Positions 23,894 to 35,943 of a DNA stretch of 64,000 nt are shown piece by piece. Where the stretch lies: positions 682,001 to 746,000 of the forward strand of contig MOWL01000088.1 in assembly GCA_002110485.1 (NCBI GenBank). Direction: 5' to 3'. Made by a program: the position numbers and the translations under genes. The DNA is from Emergomyces orientalis. Taxonomy: Eukaryota; Ascomycota; Eurotiomycetes; Onygenales; Ajellomycetaceae. A model generated the notes under the pieces. That model ran no database searches and was not told where the DNA came from. It worked only from the letters and a program-made list of their open reading frames with translations. The stretch's first letter is position 1. Each line of letters starts with the position of its first letter.

Positions 23894-25221
23894 TCAGTCC
23901 GTCTCCTCTCCATCGTCACCCCCAAGGAAGCTCAAAGTTTGAAATCCCCGCGCAACCCGTCTTCGCGGACGTCCAACTTCCCCCGCTTCCTCCGCATCAG
24001 AAACGTTTGTCCCCCACCTCTTCGCGCCCTCACGCACAACCTCAAGATCAGCCTGCAATTCCCTCGCCTCCCTAATCGCCTTTGCCTTCTCAAGCGAAAA
24101 TCGGCCCTCCATACCCGCATCTTTCAGCATTTGGCGGAGATGCTTCACCTTTGCCCGGGGTGTATCGTACGGGGCCAGTTCGCGAAACCACATCTTCCGA
24201 ATCCCGCACTTGACGAGCTGGCCCTGTAGCTTCTTGATTTCCGCCAGATCTGGATCGACATCAGCATCATCCTTTGGTTTGCTGCTACTGCTGCTTGGTT
24301 TCGAAGACTTTCTGGGTTTCCCTTGCTGGGAGGGTTCGGATGACTTGCGTCGTTTGGCTTGAGGTTGAGGTTCGTCGTCGATAAGCACTGACATCTCGCT
24401 CTCTGATTCGTCATGCTTGGTGTCAATGGGTTCGCCCTTTCGGGTGGCTTCCTTCAATGATGCCCTTTCTGAAGCCTGCTCAGATTCATTTGGCACGTCG
24501 GACAGTTCTGAGGATGTGTCTGTCTTTGGTGGCGCTTTTTTGGGCGCTTGTTTTACTGGTTTAGAAGCTTTTTTCGCTGGTGGTGCTCGTTTTCGTGATT
24601 TGGGCGCTTCTTCCCCTTCCTCCTCCTCCTCACTCCCTTCGCTTGGTAGAGATGACATTTCTTCTTCAGATTCTGATGGAGTAGCAGTTCGCCGTCTTTT
24701 TCTGGAAGGTTGCGACGCGCTAGTCGAAGCACGTTTAGGTGCCTGGGGCTTCGGAGGAGGGGGCGCCCGCTTTGGAGCCACTGGTGTTGGTTTCTTCTCT
24801 TTCCCAGCGGCCAGTTCCTCTTGATTCTCCTTTGAATCCAACACAAATATTTATTAGTACTTCAAAAAAGCAAAAAGACACTTCAATTCTACTCCTAGAA
24901 AATTTGATATATATCCGTTTCAAACACACGAGAGAGCCGGGGGGGAGAAACAAAGAATCGTCGCAGTGACCAAGCACCTACCGCTTCCTGTTTAATTATC
25001 TGATCACTCTTAGCCTTCCAAACCTCATCATTCTTATAGAATCCTTCTACTAGGCCCAGCACCTGCTCCGTTGCAGACCTGACGCGCTTCACAGTCAATT
25101 CCTCCAGGTTCCCTTTTTTAAATATGTCAGCAACAGCATCACGCAGTCCCTTCTCGAGGACATCATCTGTAGGGATGCCCGTGGAAGACAGGGAACCGGA
25201 TTCGGATTCGGATTCAGCCAT
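23894..25221 (-). CDS. DEK_C-domain nuclear protein (HIRIP3-like transcriptional regulator)
   Basis: Exons are 25221-24982 and 24829-23894, giving 391 residues. Residues about 18-75 (LEKGLRDAVADIFKKGNLEELTVKRV...) resemble the DEK C-terminal helical domain that binds DNA or histones. The middle (about 85-280) is a long disordered stretch of Lys, Pro, Ser and Glu with several basic nuclear-localisation-type clusters (RKRRR, AKRRK). The C-terminal block IKKLQGQLVKCGIRKMWFRE with the following helices is conserved in fungal proteins annotated as transcriptional regulators and is reminiscent of HIRIP3/Chz histone chaperones. The exact role is inferred, not shown. Divergent from ERV1. Confidence 0.82.
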
Positions 25222-25725
25222 GAGGTTGGATATGCGAAAAGGTCGCGGTGGGTCGACGCGAAGGGATGATTATCGACGCGTTAATGGAGATAGATATATG
25301 CGATTTATCGCCAATTTGTATTATTTGTAGCTTTCTTCCTCCTTGTAATGCTACACACTTTTGTTTCTGGATAATTGTTGTAGCTTCTTCTGGTTGATCT
25401 CTGGGTGCAGACGTAATATTGTAGCGCAACGAGCAGCAAACATGCCGAAGTTTAGTTGAGCGGTGGACGGAGATATTTTACTAGTTATTCTAGATCCCGC
25501 AGCAGCCTCGGGGCCGACACTTCACATCCAAGCAACAACTCCCAAGCTTTGATTTCTCAGCACTGAATATTTTACATTTAACAGGCCACTATGAGATTAT
25601 AACATTTAATTTATTTTCATGACAGGTTTGCGCTTCATTTACCTTCTTCAACGGACATTTCCAATTCAATAGTCAATTCTTTTCGGTTTGCGCTTTGGTC
25701 TATTGGCTTGAATCTACCTCCCGCT
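25222..25725. promoter_or_regulatory. shared promoter of the DEK_C gene and ERV1
   Basis: About 500 b separate two divergent start codons. No TATA element is obvious. The region between the genes is AT-rich (25550-25630). Bidirectional use is an inference from gene orientation. Confidence 0.5.
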
Positions 25726-26534
25726 ATGGCGGAGATTTTGACCGAGCAGCTTGAGGCCCTTAAGGAGGGCAAACATCACTCTAAGAAATCAAAGCATACG
25801 GCTGCGGCAGACGGCAAGCAGGAAGATGGCGGCCAGGAGAAAGCAAATTTGCCCAAGGGGATGATCCTAGATAAGGAGGGAAAGCCGTAAGTACCATGGA
25901 GTCAAGAAAACTTGTCCTCCGCGCTCTCTTCCTTCGATTTCCGCCCTACACTACACACGCAACGCAGTTCTACAAATACACACAGATCCTCGAGTAGCTA
26001 TAGAGTTCAATGAGCTAAAAAAATCTCACCAGCTGCCGCACCTGCGTCTCAATTTCCGATTGGCGTGCCCTCATGAAAGGCAAATCCCCTAACGGCGTCA
26101 CATCTTCCTCCTCTAAGACCACCACCAATTCCCCTCCCACAACAACCACCCAAAACCCTACTGCCACCGCCTCCTTACCTCCCGACTGCCCCCCGGATGT
26201 CGAAACGCTAGGCCGCAGCACATGGACCCTCCTCCACAGCATGACAGCCACCTACCCAACGACCGCCAGCCCTCAACAACAAAACGACATGCGCAGCTTC
26301 CTCACGCTATTCGGAAAACTCTACCCATGCTGGGTGTGCGCGGATGATTTTCGCGCCTGGATGAACGAGCCCAGCGGTGCGAATAAGCCCCGTCTGAAGA
26401 CGAGAGCCGAGTTTGGAACCTGGATGTGCGAGGCGCATAACGAGGTTAATAGGAAACTGGGGAAGGAGGTGTTTGATTGCCGGAAGTGGGAGGAGAGGTG
26501 GAGGACTGGGTGGAAGGATGGGAGGTGTGATTGA
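25726..26534 (+). CDS. ERV1: mitochondrial FAD-linked sulfhydryl oxidase Erv1/ALR
   Basis: Intermembrane-space oxidase that re-oxidises Mia40 in disulfide relay import and passes electrons to cytochrome c. Exons 25726-25886 and 26033-26534 give 220 residues. The shuttle pair CRTC is encoded at the start of exon 2. The FAD domain follows, with GRSTWTLLHSMTATYP and the redox pair YPCWVCADDF (CWWC is more usual). The structural pair CEAHNEVNRKLGKEVFDC keeps the canonical CX16C spacing. A Ser/Thr/Pro-rich insert of about 30 residues lies between the shuttle pair and the domain. I start at the ATG at 25726; the frame is open upstream but only through non-ATG codons. Confidence 0.94.
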
Positions 26535-27371
26535 TTATTTCATTTTCTTTTGGGGGGTTTTACTTTTGTCTTTGCATTCCTGGTCGCGGGTTTGCCATGT
26601 TGGACGAGGTGGATGATGAGGCAAAGGGTGTATCCTCAACCATGCAGGTATGTGCCTTGGTCGCATCCCTTGTGACTCGCGCGGAGGCAGTTGCAAGGAA
26701 ACCTACACACTCAGCTCCTTAAGCTTCTTTTTGTGGCGTTGTACATATTTTTAAGCGGTTGGCGCGGTCGATTGGTTTTTGGATGCATATTGGGGGAGGG
26801 CGGCTCAAAATCTCTCCGCTCATTTAGACCCAGCGGGCGATTTAGCTGGTTTATTAATGGCCATATGTAAATATATGTATGCACTTGTAAAAAAGGCATT
26901 GATAGATATTATGTATAATAAGACGATTTTTATAATCACCCCATATAATTTTTTTGCCTTAAATTATCATGACATTTGTGAAGACCAGGGGTAGCGTCCT
27001 CCATATATTTATACCCGTGAATATCTGCCAATCTTTTTCTCACTCCTAGGCGCAAAATTAGGGAGCGTTTTGTGGCCGGAGTAAAAAATTTATACAGCGT
27101 CTATATAGGGGTGCAATAAATATGCACAATATTCAGAGAAGCTATTGTATACGTGTAAGAACATCAAGAATCCGACTATGTAGATCGGGAGACGAGAGAG
27201 TTGAGTGAGCAATACATATATTCTGTCGTATATTGATGGCCCTCGAAGTGAAGGTGCAGTCATAGTCAGGAAACAAGAAGCACTGACATTGGGAATGAAG
27301 GGACATCTTTCATAATCTACTTTACTCATGTTAAAAACCAGAAACTGAACAACTGAAAAATTCAAGATCAG

Positions 27372-27399
27372 AATAAAATAAAATAAAATAAATAAAATA
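27372..27399. repeat. (AAAAT)n-type simple repeat
   Basis: Repeated AATAAAATAAAAT units in the intergenic region between ERV1 and the coatomer alpha gene. Confidence 0.8.
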
Positions 27400-27550
27400 G
27401 TAAAATTTAATGGACGATAGAATTAAGCAACGACGCCTCTTTAATTCGACCGCTTTTTCAAAGGCAATTCAGTTTTTCTTGGAAAAGAAGAGAGAAGAAA
27501 ATGACGAGATCACGTTAAGGGGAAATAAATGACAGAATTAAAATTTAAGA

Positions 27551-27552
<2 letters not shown>

Positions 27553-27582
<30 letters not shown>
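27553..27582. repeat. (TCAA)n microsatellite
   Basis: About seven tetranucleotide units just beyond the stop codon of the coatomer alpha gene, probably within its 3' UTR. Confidence 0.88.
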
Positions 27583-27583
<1 letters not shown>

Positions 27584-27609
27584 GCCAAAGCGAATCAGTC
27601 AAAAACAAT

Positions 27610-30600
27610 CTAAGATTTCTCAGAAACGAACAGACGCAAACCACTCGCCGGCGCCCCAATTTCTGTTATTTGGCAAACGCGACATACAGACCCCTTGTAC
27701 TGTTCGTGATACTTGGCGCCAGTGAATGGACATGTGACGCTAGGCGAACCGCCATATATGGGCGTGAAGGACGCGGCGCAGATGTCGAATTCGGCAAACT
27801 GGTCGAATTCAATATCGATCTTGTCTTGCGGGCTCCGCTCGCATTGGGCTTTGACTTTTCGGGCCTGGTCGTTTAATGTTTTGTTAGCAAAAGTGATACT
27901 GGGAATCGACATCTTGGGAATAAAAGGGAGGGGTAAAAAGGGGTTTTGGGTTTTGGTGGGGGGGGGATTGGCATACCTCATCGAGGAATTTGGCGACGCC
28001 GCCGTTAGCAATCATTCTGTTGGCGAAGCTGAGGGCGGATGAGAAGTTCTGCTTTGAGAATGCGAGTTTCATTGCTGCCCTGAGGGCGAATTGTCGGTGG
28101 GCGACTTGGAGTTTCGGGATAGTGAAGTAGGCGGATAGCTCAAGACTTCGTTTTAGCTTCTCTGGGGTATCTGTGCCGATTGCCCGTCTCTCGAGTTCGA
28201 TTGACATTGCGAGGATATACTCCCGAGCGGTCGTGATGATTTTCTTCGCCTCCTCAACTTCGTTTTCTGATGAAACGACATTGATGAGGACGGTGTGAAG
28301 AATGCGCTGGAAGATCTTCACGCCATCTTCAAGCCTGTTCGATTTCATTGCCGCGTAACCCTCTTGGAGATCAATGCTTGCAACGGACTCGAGGTCCCTG
28401 GGGACGATTGGGAGGACATTTCGGAAATTCGTTTCCTCAACCGTTCGTCGGACATAGTTGACGAGCGGAGGCAGTCCAACTGTGGCGGGCAGGTATGTCT
28501 TTGTTGCTTGGTAAATTTCTAGGAATCGCGGTTTTAGCGGTTCGAAGTTCACTGCACCAACTTGTCGGTTCAGTAATTGCATAGCAGTATCAAAGGATCC
28601 AGCAGCGACATGATCAGCCGCGAGAGGGGAATTTCGCGCCCATATATCTGCTTCACTGCTGCCAGCCCCACCCTCGACGCTTTCGACGTTGACAAAGTCC
28701 TCTACATCTTCAACATTGATTTCATCGCCCATATCCCATCCGGCAGCATCTTCTTCGTCATGTTCTTCACGCAATGCATCACGGCCAAATCCCCCGACTT
28801 CTTCACCTTCCTCTGCCTCGTACCCATTGGTCGGAGTTTCAACATCCTCGCCAACCTCCCCAAGAAGAGCTTTCTCAAATGAGGAATGGGACGCAGCTTT
28901 AACTGGCCAGTTTGACTTGAAGGTCGGAACAATAGCTCGCGGAATTTGGGTTGGTTTGCCGAGTGATGGCAGGGTTATCTCTTCCTCAGTGAGGCCACAG
29001 GATTCAAGGATGGATTCAGCTTCTGCCTCTAGGCCGTGGGACTTTGCCGTCATGTACGCAAGAGGGACTGGATATTGTCAGCAATAGTATGGTATGGAAA
29101 GGGGATAATGGCAACATACGAAGATCAATCTCCTTGAACATTTGTATCCGGCTTTCCACATCACCTAGATAAAGAGCATTCTGGAACTGTGATGTGAAGT
29201 CTCCTCGGTGCTCCGCGATTTTCGCCATGCGAGTGAGCTTTTCTTTATCACCAGTTGCCAGGTATAGGAAAGACAGTTTGTCGAACAGTCTTTGTTTTTG
29301 GTACGTCATTTCCACAGTCTGGTGATTTCCATGGGCCAACGCTTCCGTCCCGAGTCGGTTCCATAGTTTAGGGCGGTCGAGTTGTTTCGCCATGTCTATG
29401 GCTACATCGATATTGCCACACTCGAGGGCAAGTTCAAAGCGAGTTTGAGGGTCTTGGACGAATTGGAGAGCGATCTCGGAATACCCCTTCTTTTGCAGGT
29501 AGGAGATAATGCTTTGGCCCACAAGACTGGAAGTTTTGATGATTTGTAACATTTCGTCGTAATTTCTCTTGACTAGAGCTAGCTTAAATCGATATTCGGT
29601 CGGGTCGATTTCAAGAATTATCGGCTTCGCAGTCCTGTCGAGACAATAGACATTTCTTGCCTTGACGCGAACTAGGTATACTGTCGAATCCAAGGTACGG
29701 ACAATACCGTTGTCACTAGGTTCCGTCAGCATTCCAGTCTTTGTGATATACTCGGTTTGAACTTACCCGTTTAGAAGAGAATATTTGATGTGGTTGAGCG
29801 TGGAGTAGAGTAATACACCTGCATCATCCCATGTGGCACTTTTGATTCGAATGGTTTCATGCAGGGTGCTAACATGCTCCAGGGTCTTTGTTACAATTGT
29901 GACATTATGTTTGCTCAATAACGCAGCATAAAGCCCGTCATTAGACCATACAACGTATTTCACTCCGCTAACACTTAGTTCCGCAAGCTGTTTCTTCTGC
30001 TGAATGTCGAGAAGAACAACAGTGGTGGGTGTGATAAGAAGAAGGGCACCGGTTCCGCCGAAGTAAATATCGGTAGTTCCCTGGGGTGGTTTGATTGTCT
30101 TCGTCGTTGAATTGTTCAAGTCTTTGATGTCGATTTGCTGGGAAGGTTGGCTGAAAACTGCAAATCTATTCCGTGCTACAAATACGGCAGATGTCGCATG
30201 GCCCCGTTTAATGTCAGTTGGCTCTACGGCACCTGTAGAATCCTTAGGAATATGAATAAGTTCGTATGTGCCGCTATCTGTAGGAGACGTGACTAGAATC
30301 GCTCGTTCTGCTGGGTTGTAGGACATGGTTCTCGGTGGGACCCAGGGGCTGCCTAGCTTTTTCAGGGATAACATTGGCGGCGATTCGACATTTTTGGTAA
30401 AGTCATAGGACCGCAAGTGCTTCTCTTTTGTGATATAGAAGAGCTGGTTTTGGTAAATAGCGGACGCGGGCCGTTCTCTCTCTAGTTTGAAGACCATTAC
30501 ACCCGTGTCATGGCCAGCAGCGAAGAGATTTATTTCCGGGTGGGCAGCAATGACCCAGAACCGATCCATATCACGTTTGAACGATTGAACTGACGTCCGT

Positions 30601-31720
30601 TTATTTAAATCCCAGACACGGATAGTTTTGTCTTCGCCCACAGAGAGGATCAGGTCCTGGTGCGGGTGGAACAGACATGCGGACGCATTCTGGAAATGAC
30701 CCCGGCAAGTGTCCACTTCCCATGCCTTGGTATCTATCACAATAATTAGCATCATCGACGGGCCTACAAAGCTGACAAGAGGCATACCACTCATTCTCCA
30801 GAGCTTCACTAATCGATCATCGCCCGCAGATACAATCAATGGGAGTGTTGGGTGGAATGCGACCCAGTTGACCCCTCTGTCATGGCCCTCAAGAACAAAT
30901 TTAACGACAGCATCAGTGTTACCAAACATGTCCGCTTGGGAGGCATTTGCACGGGCCATCTGATCTTCAAAACCCAACGAGGAGGTTGGCGCAGAGTGTT
31001 TCTTCCGGAGGCCAGATATATCCCAAACTCTAACTGACTGATCAAGGGAAGCAGAGACAATCAGGTCTTCTTTGGGATGGAATTGCGCGCACATAGCGTA
31101 GTGGTTGTGCCCGGTCATCGTGCAAACTGGTGTTTCAATATCAGTGTCTGTTCAAATCAAAAAATACCGAATCCAGTTCCACTTACTCAATGATCGATTT
31201 TGCCAGTTCCAAATGCGAATGGTTTGATCGTCGGAACTTGAAACAATCCAAGGAAGCTCGTGATGAAAAAAAACCGTTCGCACATAGTCTAGGTGACCAT
31301 TGAGCGTGAAAAGACATCGACGAGTTTGATAAGACCACACCTTGATCTTATAATCATCTCCTCCCGATACGAAGAGGGGCTGCGTTTTATGAAAGTCGAT
31401 GCCTCGAACAGGTCCATCATGCTCCTCAAAGCGGTCTATTAGAGTCCCCATCCGATAGTCCCATAATTGGATGGTAGAGGAGTGCAGGGACACTAGAAGC
31501 CATGGTCTATTTATGTCAGTGGAATTGAATACGAAGGTAGAAGTATTCCGGAACGGGCTCACCGTTTTGGATGGAATGCGATGCCCTTCGCTCGAGAGGA
31601 CTTGGATTCGAACTGTACGAAAGGCATATATTAGAAGCAATTTCACAAGAATCGGCGGAAAGGGGCTGGAGGAGAAGAGGGAAGATATACCTTCGTCAGC
31701 ATATTTGGAGCGGACTGCAT
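27610..31720 (-). CDS. COP1: coatomer (COPI) subunit alpha
   Basis: Largest cage subunit of COPI vesicles, used for Golgi-to-ER and intra-Golgi transport; its WD40 propellers bind KKXX cargo tails. Exons are 31720-31691, 31612-31563, 31506-31187, 31126-30788, 30733-29767, 29715-29120, 29067-27977 and 27864-27610. Together they give 1215 residues, the normal length, with all junctions in phase. The start MQSAPNMLTKFESKSSRAKG and the repeats GMVDG-like HDGPVRGIDFHKTQPLFVSG, DDQTIRIWNW, GHNHYAMCAQFHPKEDLIVS and EGHDRGVNWVAFHPTLPLIV are typical. The alpha-solenoid follows (YSEIALQFVQDPQTRFELAL). The C-terminal COPI_C domain ends with VTCPFTGAKY and the Cys-pair region CRVCQITEIG. Confidence 0.96.
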
Positions 31721-32311
31721 GATGATGTTGGCGGGAGCCACCCGTATACCGCCTATAAGCTCCGCGCACTGATCAAACCTATCGACTATTGATTACAATT
31801 CATAAATCTGGGTCTGGCGGAGGGAAGTTGGCGGTTCAGAGGAATTGCGAGTTGTGGTGTTGTGTCTACGCCGACTATCGCTGTCTCGCAGCTGTTCCTG
31901 TTCCTGGTGCGTGGACAGGACACTTTGTGGTTTCCAGCCAGGTGGGTGGTGACTAAGCGGGTGGGCTGGGCTAGTTGAGCCTCATTGGCCAGCTGACAAT
32001 TAGACACAGCAAAAACGGGGCGTACAAATACGAAAATCAGAAGGGGTCTCGAAGATCCTAAGTTCCTTTGCCAGATCAAAGTACCCTGTCAGAATTACAG
32101 TTTCTTTGAAGTTGTCGAAAGTAGACATGTCACTGGCCTTCTTCTCTTCGAAGTTCAAAATAACATCTCCGTCTTCTTGTACTGGGCGGCGCTGTATCTA
32201 CGTTTCGACATAGACACATATTTATACATGCATATGCCTACATATTCTCCTAATGTCAAGATAAACTGAAAGTATAGTTGTTCGTATCTTATGTTGTTCA
32301 GATGGTTCTGA
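31721..32311. promoter_or_regulatory. divergent intergenic region upstream of COP1
   Basis: About 590 b between the coatomer alpha start and the start of the unknown plus-strand gene. No recognised motif. It probably carries both promoters. Confidence 0.4.
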
Positions 32312-33022
32312 ATGAATACCAATCACACGAGAACGACCCGTTCTCTGTCTTCAAAAGTTTCACACGAAGTGCACCAGGACAGGCAGCACACAGATGGTCT
32401 CGCTTCAACGCAACTTTCTAATGCCGCACGATATCCGAATGACTCTACCATTATACACCCTTCGCTCTCGGTCGACGGAGACGACGACAGCTTTGCGCTA
32501 GACGACATATCTGCCCAGGATGCCGGATACGATGGGGATGTGGAAGTAATTGCCCCATATGAATATGAAGAAGCAGAATCTCGACCCTCTACTCCTCACA
32601 GAACCAGAAACGGGGCAAGAAATGATGCTGAAACCGATGATCTTGGGAAAGGAGGGCTTATTGAAGCGATGAGAGCACTAGATTGTGACTCAGATATAAC
32701 AGACTATGGGAATCGCAGATTACATAGAAGAACAGGGCGGAAAAGAAAAGACAGAGATTTGATCGGTGAACAATCTACGCCTGATTGCTCCTCAGATACT
32801 GGGTGCATAGAGATTATCGACCTTGAACGGGGTGGGAGGGTATTTACTCCAATCAAATCCCGCAAGCGAAGGCGGAGACGTGCATACACGGGAGATGCTT
32901 CTGATTCTCAAAATGCTAGAAAGTCAAGTGTCACCTGGGATCCTTCATCTCATGCTCCACCTGGAATTAACTTGAACGGTGCTGCCTTTCCAGCACAGGG
33001 AGATAAGATGGATATTGGTTAG
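32312..33022 (+). CDS. hypothetical protein, basic/acidic, probably nuclear
   Basis: Single open frame of 236 residues from the ATG at 32312. I do not recognise a family. The N-terminal third is Ser/Thr-rich. The centre is acidic (GDDDSFALDDISAQDAGYDG). Two strong basic clusters look like nuclear localisation signals: RRTGRKRKDRD near residue 140 and KSRKRRRRRA near residue 185. Codon use looks coding and the frame has no interruption. An upstream ATG at 32301 in another frame gives only a short peptide. It could be a lineage-specific gene or, less likely, a chance open frame. Confidence 0.55.
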   Translation: MNTNHTRTTRSLSSKVSHEVHQDRQHTDGLASTQLSNAARYPNDSTIIHPSLSVDGDDDSFALDDISAQDAGYDGDVEVIAPYEYEEAESRPSTPHRTRNGARNDAETDDLGKGGLIEAMRALDCDSDITDYGNRRLHRRTGRKRKDRDLIGEQSTPDCSSDTGCIEIIDLERGGRVFTPIKSRKRRRRRAYTGDASDSQNARKSSVTWDPSSHAPPGINLNGAAFPAQGDKMDIG

Positions 33023-33403
33023 GTGGACTGCAGGAGACACTTTTAGGCTCTGGGACTAATAGCAGCATTGTGCTCTGTTTATTCTTGGGTACATCCAGGG
33101 ATATGTTTTATACTTGATTTATGTGGAAATTTCATCCATGGATAGGAGAAACCAGCACGGAGCATATCACGTGATACCAATGCTTACTCAGGATCTGGAA
33201 TTGGCTTTCCGGCAAGTGCATGACGTCAGTCGTCGTTAAACCATTGCCAACAGTATTATTAAAGTCCAGAGCATGGGAAATACTGGCTGTAAAGCTAGCT
33301 ATCTTCCTGCTGCACACCCAGCCCAGCACTTCGTACCTTTCGCACGTTAATTGGAACTTTCCAAACCACAACTCGACCACTTACCAGCTTTACCATATTC
33401 GCA
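33023..33403. other. intergenic, upstream of the Lys/Glu-rich conserved gene
   Basis: Same-strand spacer holding the 3' end of the unknown gene and the promoter of the next gene. A CACGTGATA box lies at 33168-33176. No gene. Confidence 0.4.
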
Positions 33404-34955
33404 ATGGCATCGAGAACATCCACTCGGCAGGCGGCTGTCAAAGCAAATGAAGCGCTGCACCAAGGTGCCAGAGCTGGTACTAAAAAGACCGCTGGTGGCA
33501 AGCGGAAGGGGACGGAACAGGGAGAGGCCCCCAAGACAAAACGCGAAAAGAAGGAGGATGAAGAACCGACTGAAATAAGTGAAGGGAACCGTGAAGAGGG
33601 CAAAGAGGGATCATCTGCCGAGGAACATAGAGGAGAAGCAGAAACGGTCAACGGCGAACCAAATGAACCTGAAAAAATGGAAGAAGCCAAAGAGCGAGAA
33701 GTAGAGGAGACGAAGGAGCCAGAGATGAAGGAAACGAAACAACCGGGACAGAAAGAGGCAGCGAAGCAGACAGAGCAGAAAGAGGAAGTTAAAGAGCCAG
33801 AAAAAGAAGAGACGAAAGAGCTAGAAAAGCAGGCAGCCAAAGAATCAGAACAGAAGGAGGGAGTTAAGGAGCCAGCCAAGGCGGAACAACCCAAGGGCGA
33901 GGCCGAAGCTGCTGAAATCCCACAACCCCCCAAAGAAAAAGTTGCCGAACCGGGAATCAAGGAGAAAACACCGGAACCCGCAGCCGCTAAAACAGGCGAA
34001 GAGCATAAGAGTCCCCCATCGAATGTCCTCGAAAAGGGAATTATCTATTTCTTTTTCCGTGGAAAGGTGGGGGTCGAGGAGCCAGAGGGTATTGAAGATG
34101 TGGCACGAAGTTTCATTGTCCTTCGACCGCTTCCCCACAACGCAAAATTGGGGCAGGGCGCGATTGGTGATAACCGGAATTGCCGTTTGCTTGTGCTACC
34201 CAAAAAGGTACTTCCGAAATCTACCCGGGATCGGTTTATGGGTTTTGTGGAGAAGGCACACAGCACGGCAAAAACTATTCGAGACTCGTTCCTTGCTAGT
34301 GAAAGGGAGACGGCGACGCGGGGAACGACGCATACTCCTGCCGCAACTCCCATTGCTGAAGGGGTTTATGCGATTACCTCCAAGGATCGCTCCTCGTACC
34401 TCGCCTACCATCTGACTGTTCCGTCGGAGCTTAGTGACGTTCAGAAAGATATTGGCCTTAAGCGTCGTGGTAGTTTCATTGCAAGCGCAAAGAACCCCCA
34501 GTATGGCGGACCCGAGACAGCACGGCTGCCCCAGGGTCCTGATTTTCCACAAAAGTAAGCCCAGTCTCGGAAAATTATTGGTGAGCCGTTTATCTTCGCG
34601 AGTTTTTAAATAGCTAACGCGCCCCGCAGGGTTCAGGATGAGTTTGGTGATCTTCGTTGGGTGCCATTACGACCCGAATTCTTGGATTACCCCAATGCGC
34701 AATTCCTTCTTATTGGCGGGACACACCATGAGCCCGAAGAAGCCGGCAAAGAAGTTGAGAAGCTTGAACACCAGGATGAAACCCGAACATCTCCTCTTAA
34801 TGGTAAGTCTAGATCGATACATTACTTCCTGGTAGATGCGACTGCTGCATTTTTGGCTAATGCTTTCTCCGTTCAATGCAGATGACGATGTTATATATGA
34901 GGATTTGGGAATGGGCAGCAAGAACTATCCAGATGTCGCAACGACTTGGGAATGA
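33404..34955 (+). CDS. conserved fungal protein with Lys/Glu-rich tail (often named 'BTB domain transcription factor')
   Basis: Exons 33404-34554, 34630-34802 and 34882-34955 give 465 residues. Residues about 30-205 are a low-complexity, highly charged stretch of degenerate KEPEKEETKE-type repeats. The conserved domain starts near residue 210 with KGIIYFFFRGKVGVEEPEG. It continues with ARSFIVLRPLPHNAKLG, CRLLVLPKKVLPKS, GVYAITSKDRSSYLAYHL and RWVPLRPEFLDYPNAQFLLI. Close relatives in filamentous fungi are usually annotated as BTB domain transcription factors, but I see no BTB fold motif, so that name should be treated with care. Function is unknown. The short third exon ends DLGMGSKNYPDVATTWE. 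Confidence 0.85.
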
Positions 34956-35943
34956 GTTATGTTACTCTCCTTGTATTTTCCCGAACAATCCCTTTGGGAC
35001 TGGGATATTTCTTGCGAGTAAGAGTATTTCATTTCTTTAAGGCGTTAGGTATATTTGTACATAATGAGGCGATAACTGAGCTGATTAGGGTAAGTATTCA
35101 AAATGTTATATGATCGTTTACGTTGTTCTTTTACCTGCTATATTTGTTGTATATTCAACGGTACCTTGGCGTGATCTCTTGGGCAACATCATTGGTGGCT
35201 CGTGCGCAAAACCAACTAACACAACCAAATACATGGTCAAGAGTAACCCAAAATATGATCAGATAAATCCATCATCCTCCTAGTGCCGAGAAGGATCTTA
35301 TCATCCATCATTATTTCCAGCTTCTTGGACATGGAAGAGCAAGGGAAATCCGCAAGGCTAACTAAATATTCGCACTAGGCTAACCAGTGTTCAAATGGCC
35401 AAGGCGCAACTGGTCCAATTAGCCGCTGCGATCTGCTCACGTTCTGCACTTTCCCACAGCCCCCACGTCACGAACGCATGCTTATCGAGCAGACGGGGAA
35501 ATAATTATGCCTAGCAGCTCGCCAGACTCTGTTTGAATGGCAGGATGCTAGGATATGTGGAGAGAAGAGCCCCCAGGGCCCTGAATTACTGCAGACCCCA
35601 GCCCAGGCTGCCTTTATGGCAAACATAGCTCCGATGGATCACTGCAGCTGGCGAATGTATTCTGTGGGATTGGCTGTTGCTCTCTGAAACTAGCCAAATG
35701 ATACTGCAAGTCATGGCTTCGAAAAAAAAATTAAAAAATGACAAGCATTCATGTGGAGAACGATATTTCCAGTGAGCTCGGGGTCCCACGCCGTGAAAAG
35801 CAGGGAGTTGAAATAAGGAAAACGAGTTCACGGACCCATGGGTAGCGCCTACATAAGGACCCAAAGATGCTCCTCGCAAATGCCTTTTTTTTTTTTTGAT
35901 CTTTTTCTTTTGGGAAATGAGCATCGCGATCATCTAGCCCATC
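34956..35943. other. intergenic region upstream of the phytase-like gene
   Basis: Nearly 1 kb without a supported gene. Open frames on the minus strand (35586-36081) are shadows without domains. The last 150 b include a T run at 35887-35899 before the start codon. Confidence 0.45.

Larger units (their letters stand above)
26535..27609. other. 3'-3' intergenic ERV1-COPA with simple repeats
   Basis: The flanking genes converge. The region is AT-rich from 26860 onward. It contains an (AAAAT)n-type run at about 27372-27399 and a (TCAA)n run at 27553-27582. No gene is seen. Confidence 0.55.

Noticed and set aside
31600..31615. TTCGAATCC resembling a tRNA B box
   Set aside because: It is the start of exon 2 of the coatomer alpha gene (FESK), and no tRNA cloverleaf is possible around it. 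No tRNA gene was found in the window.
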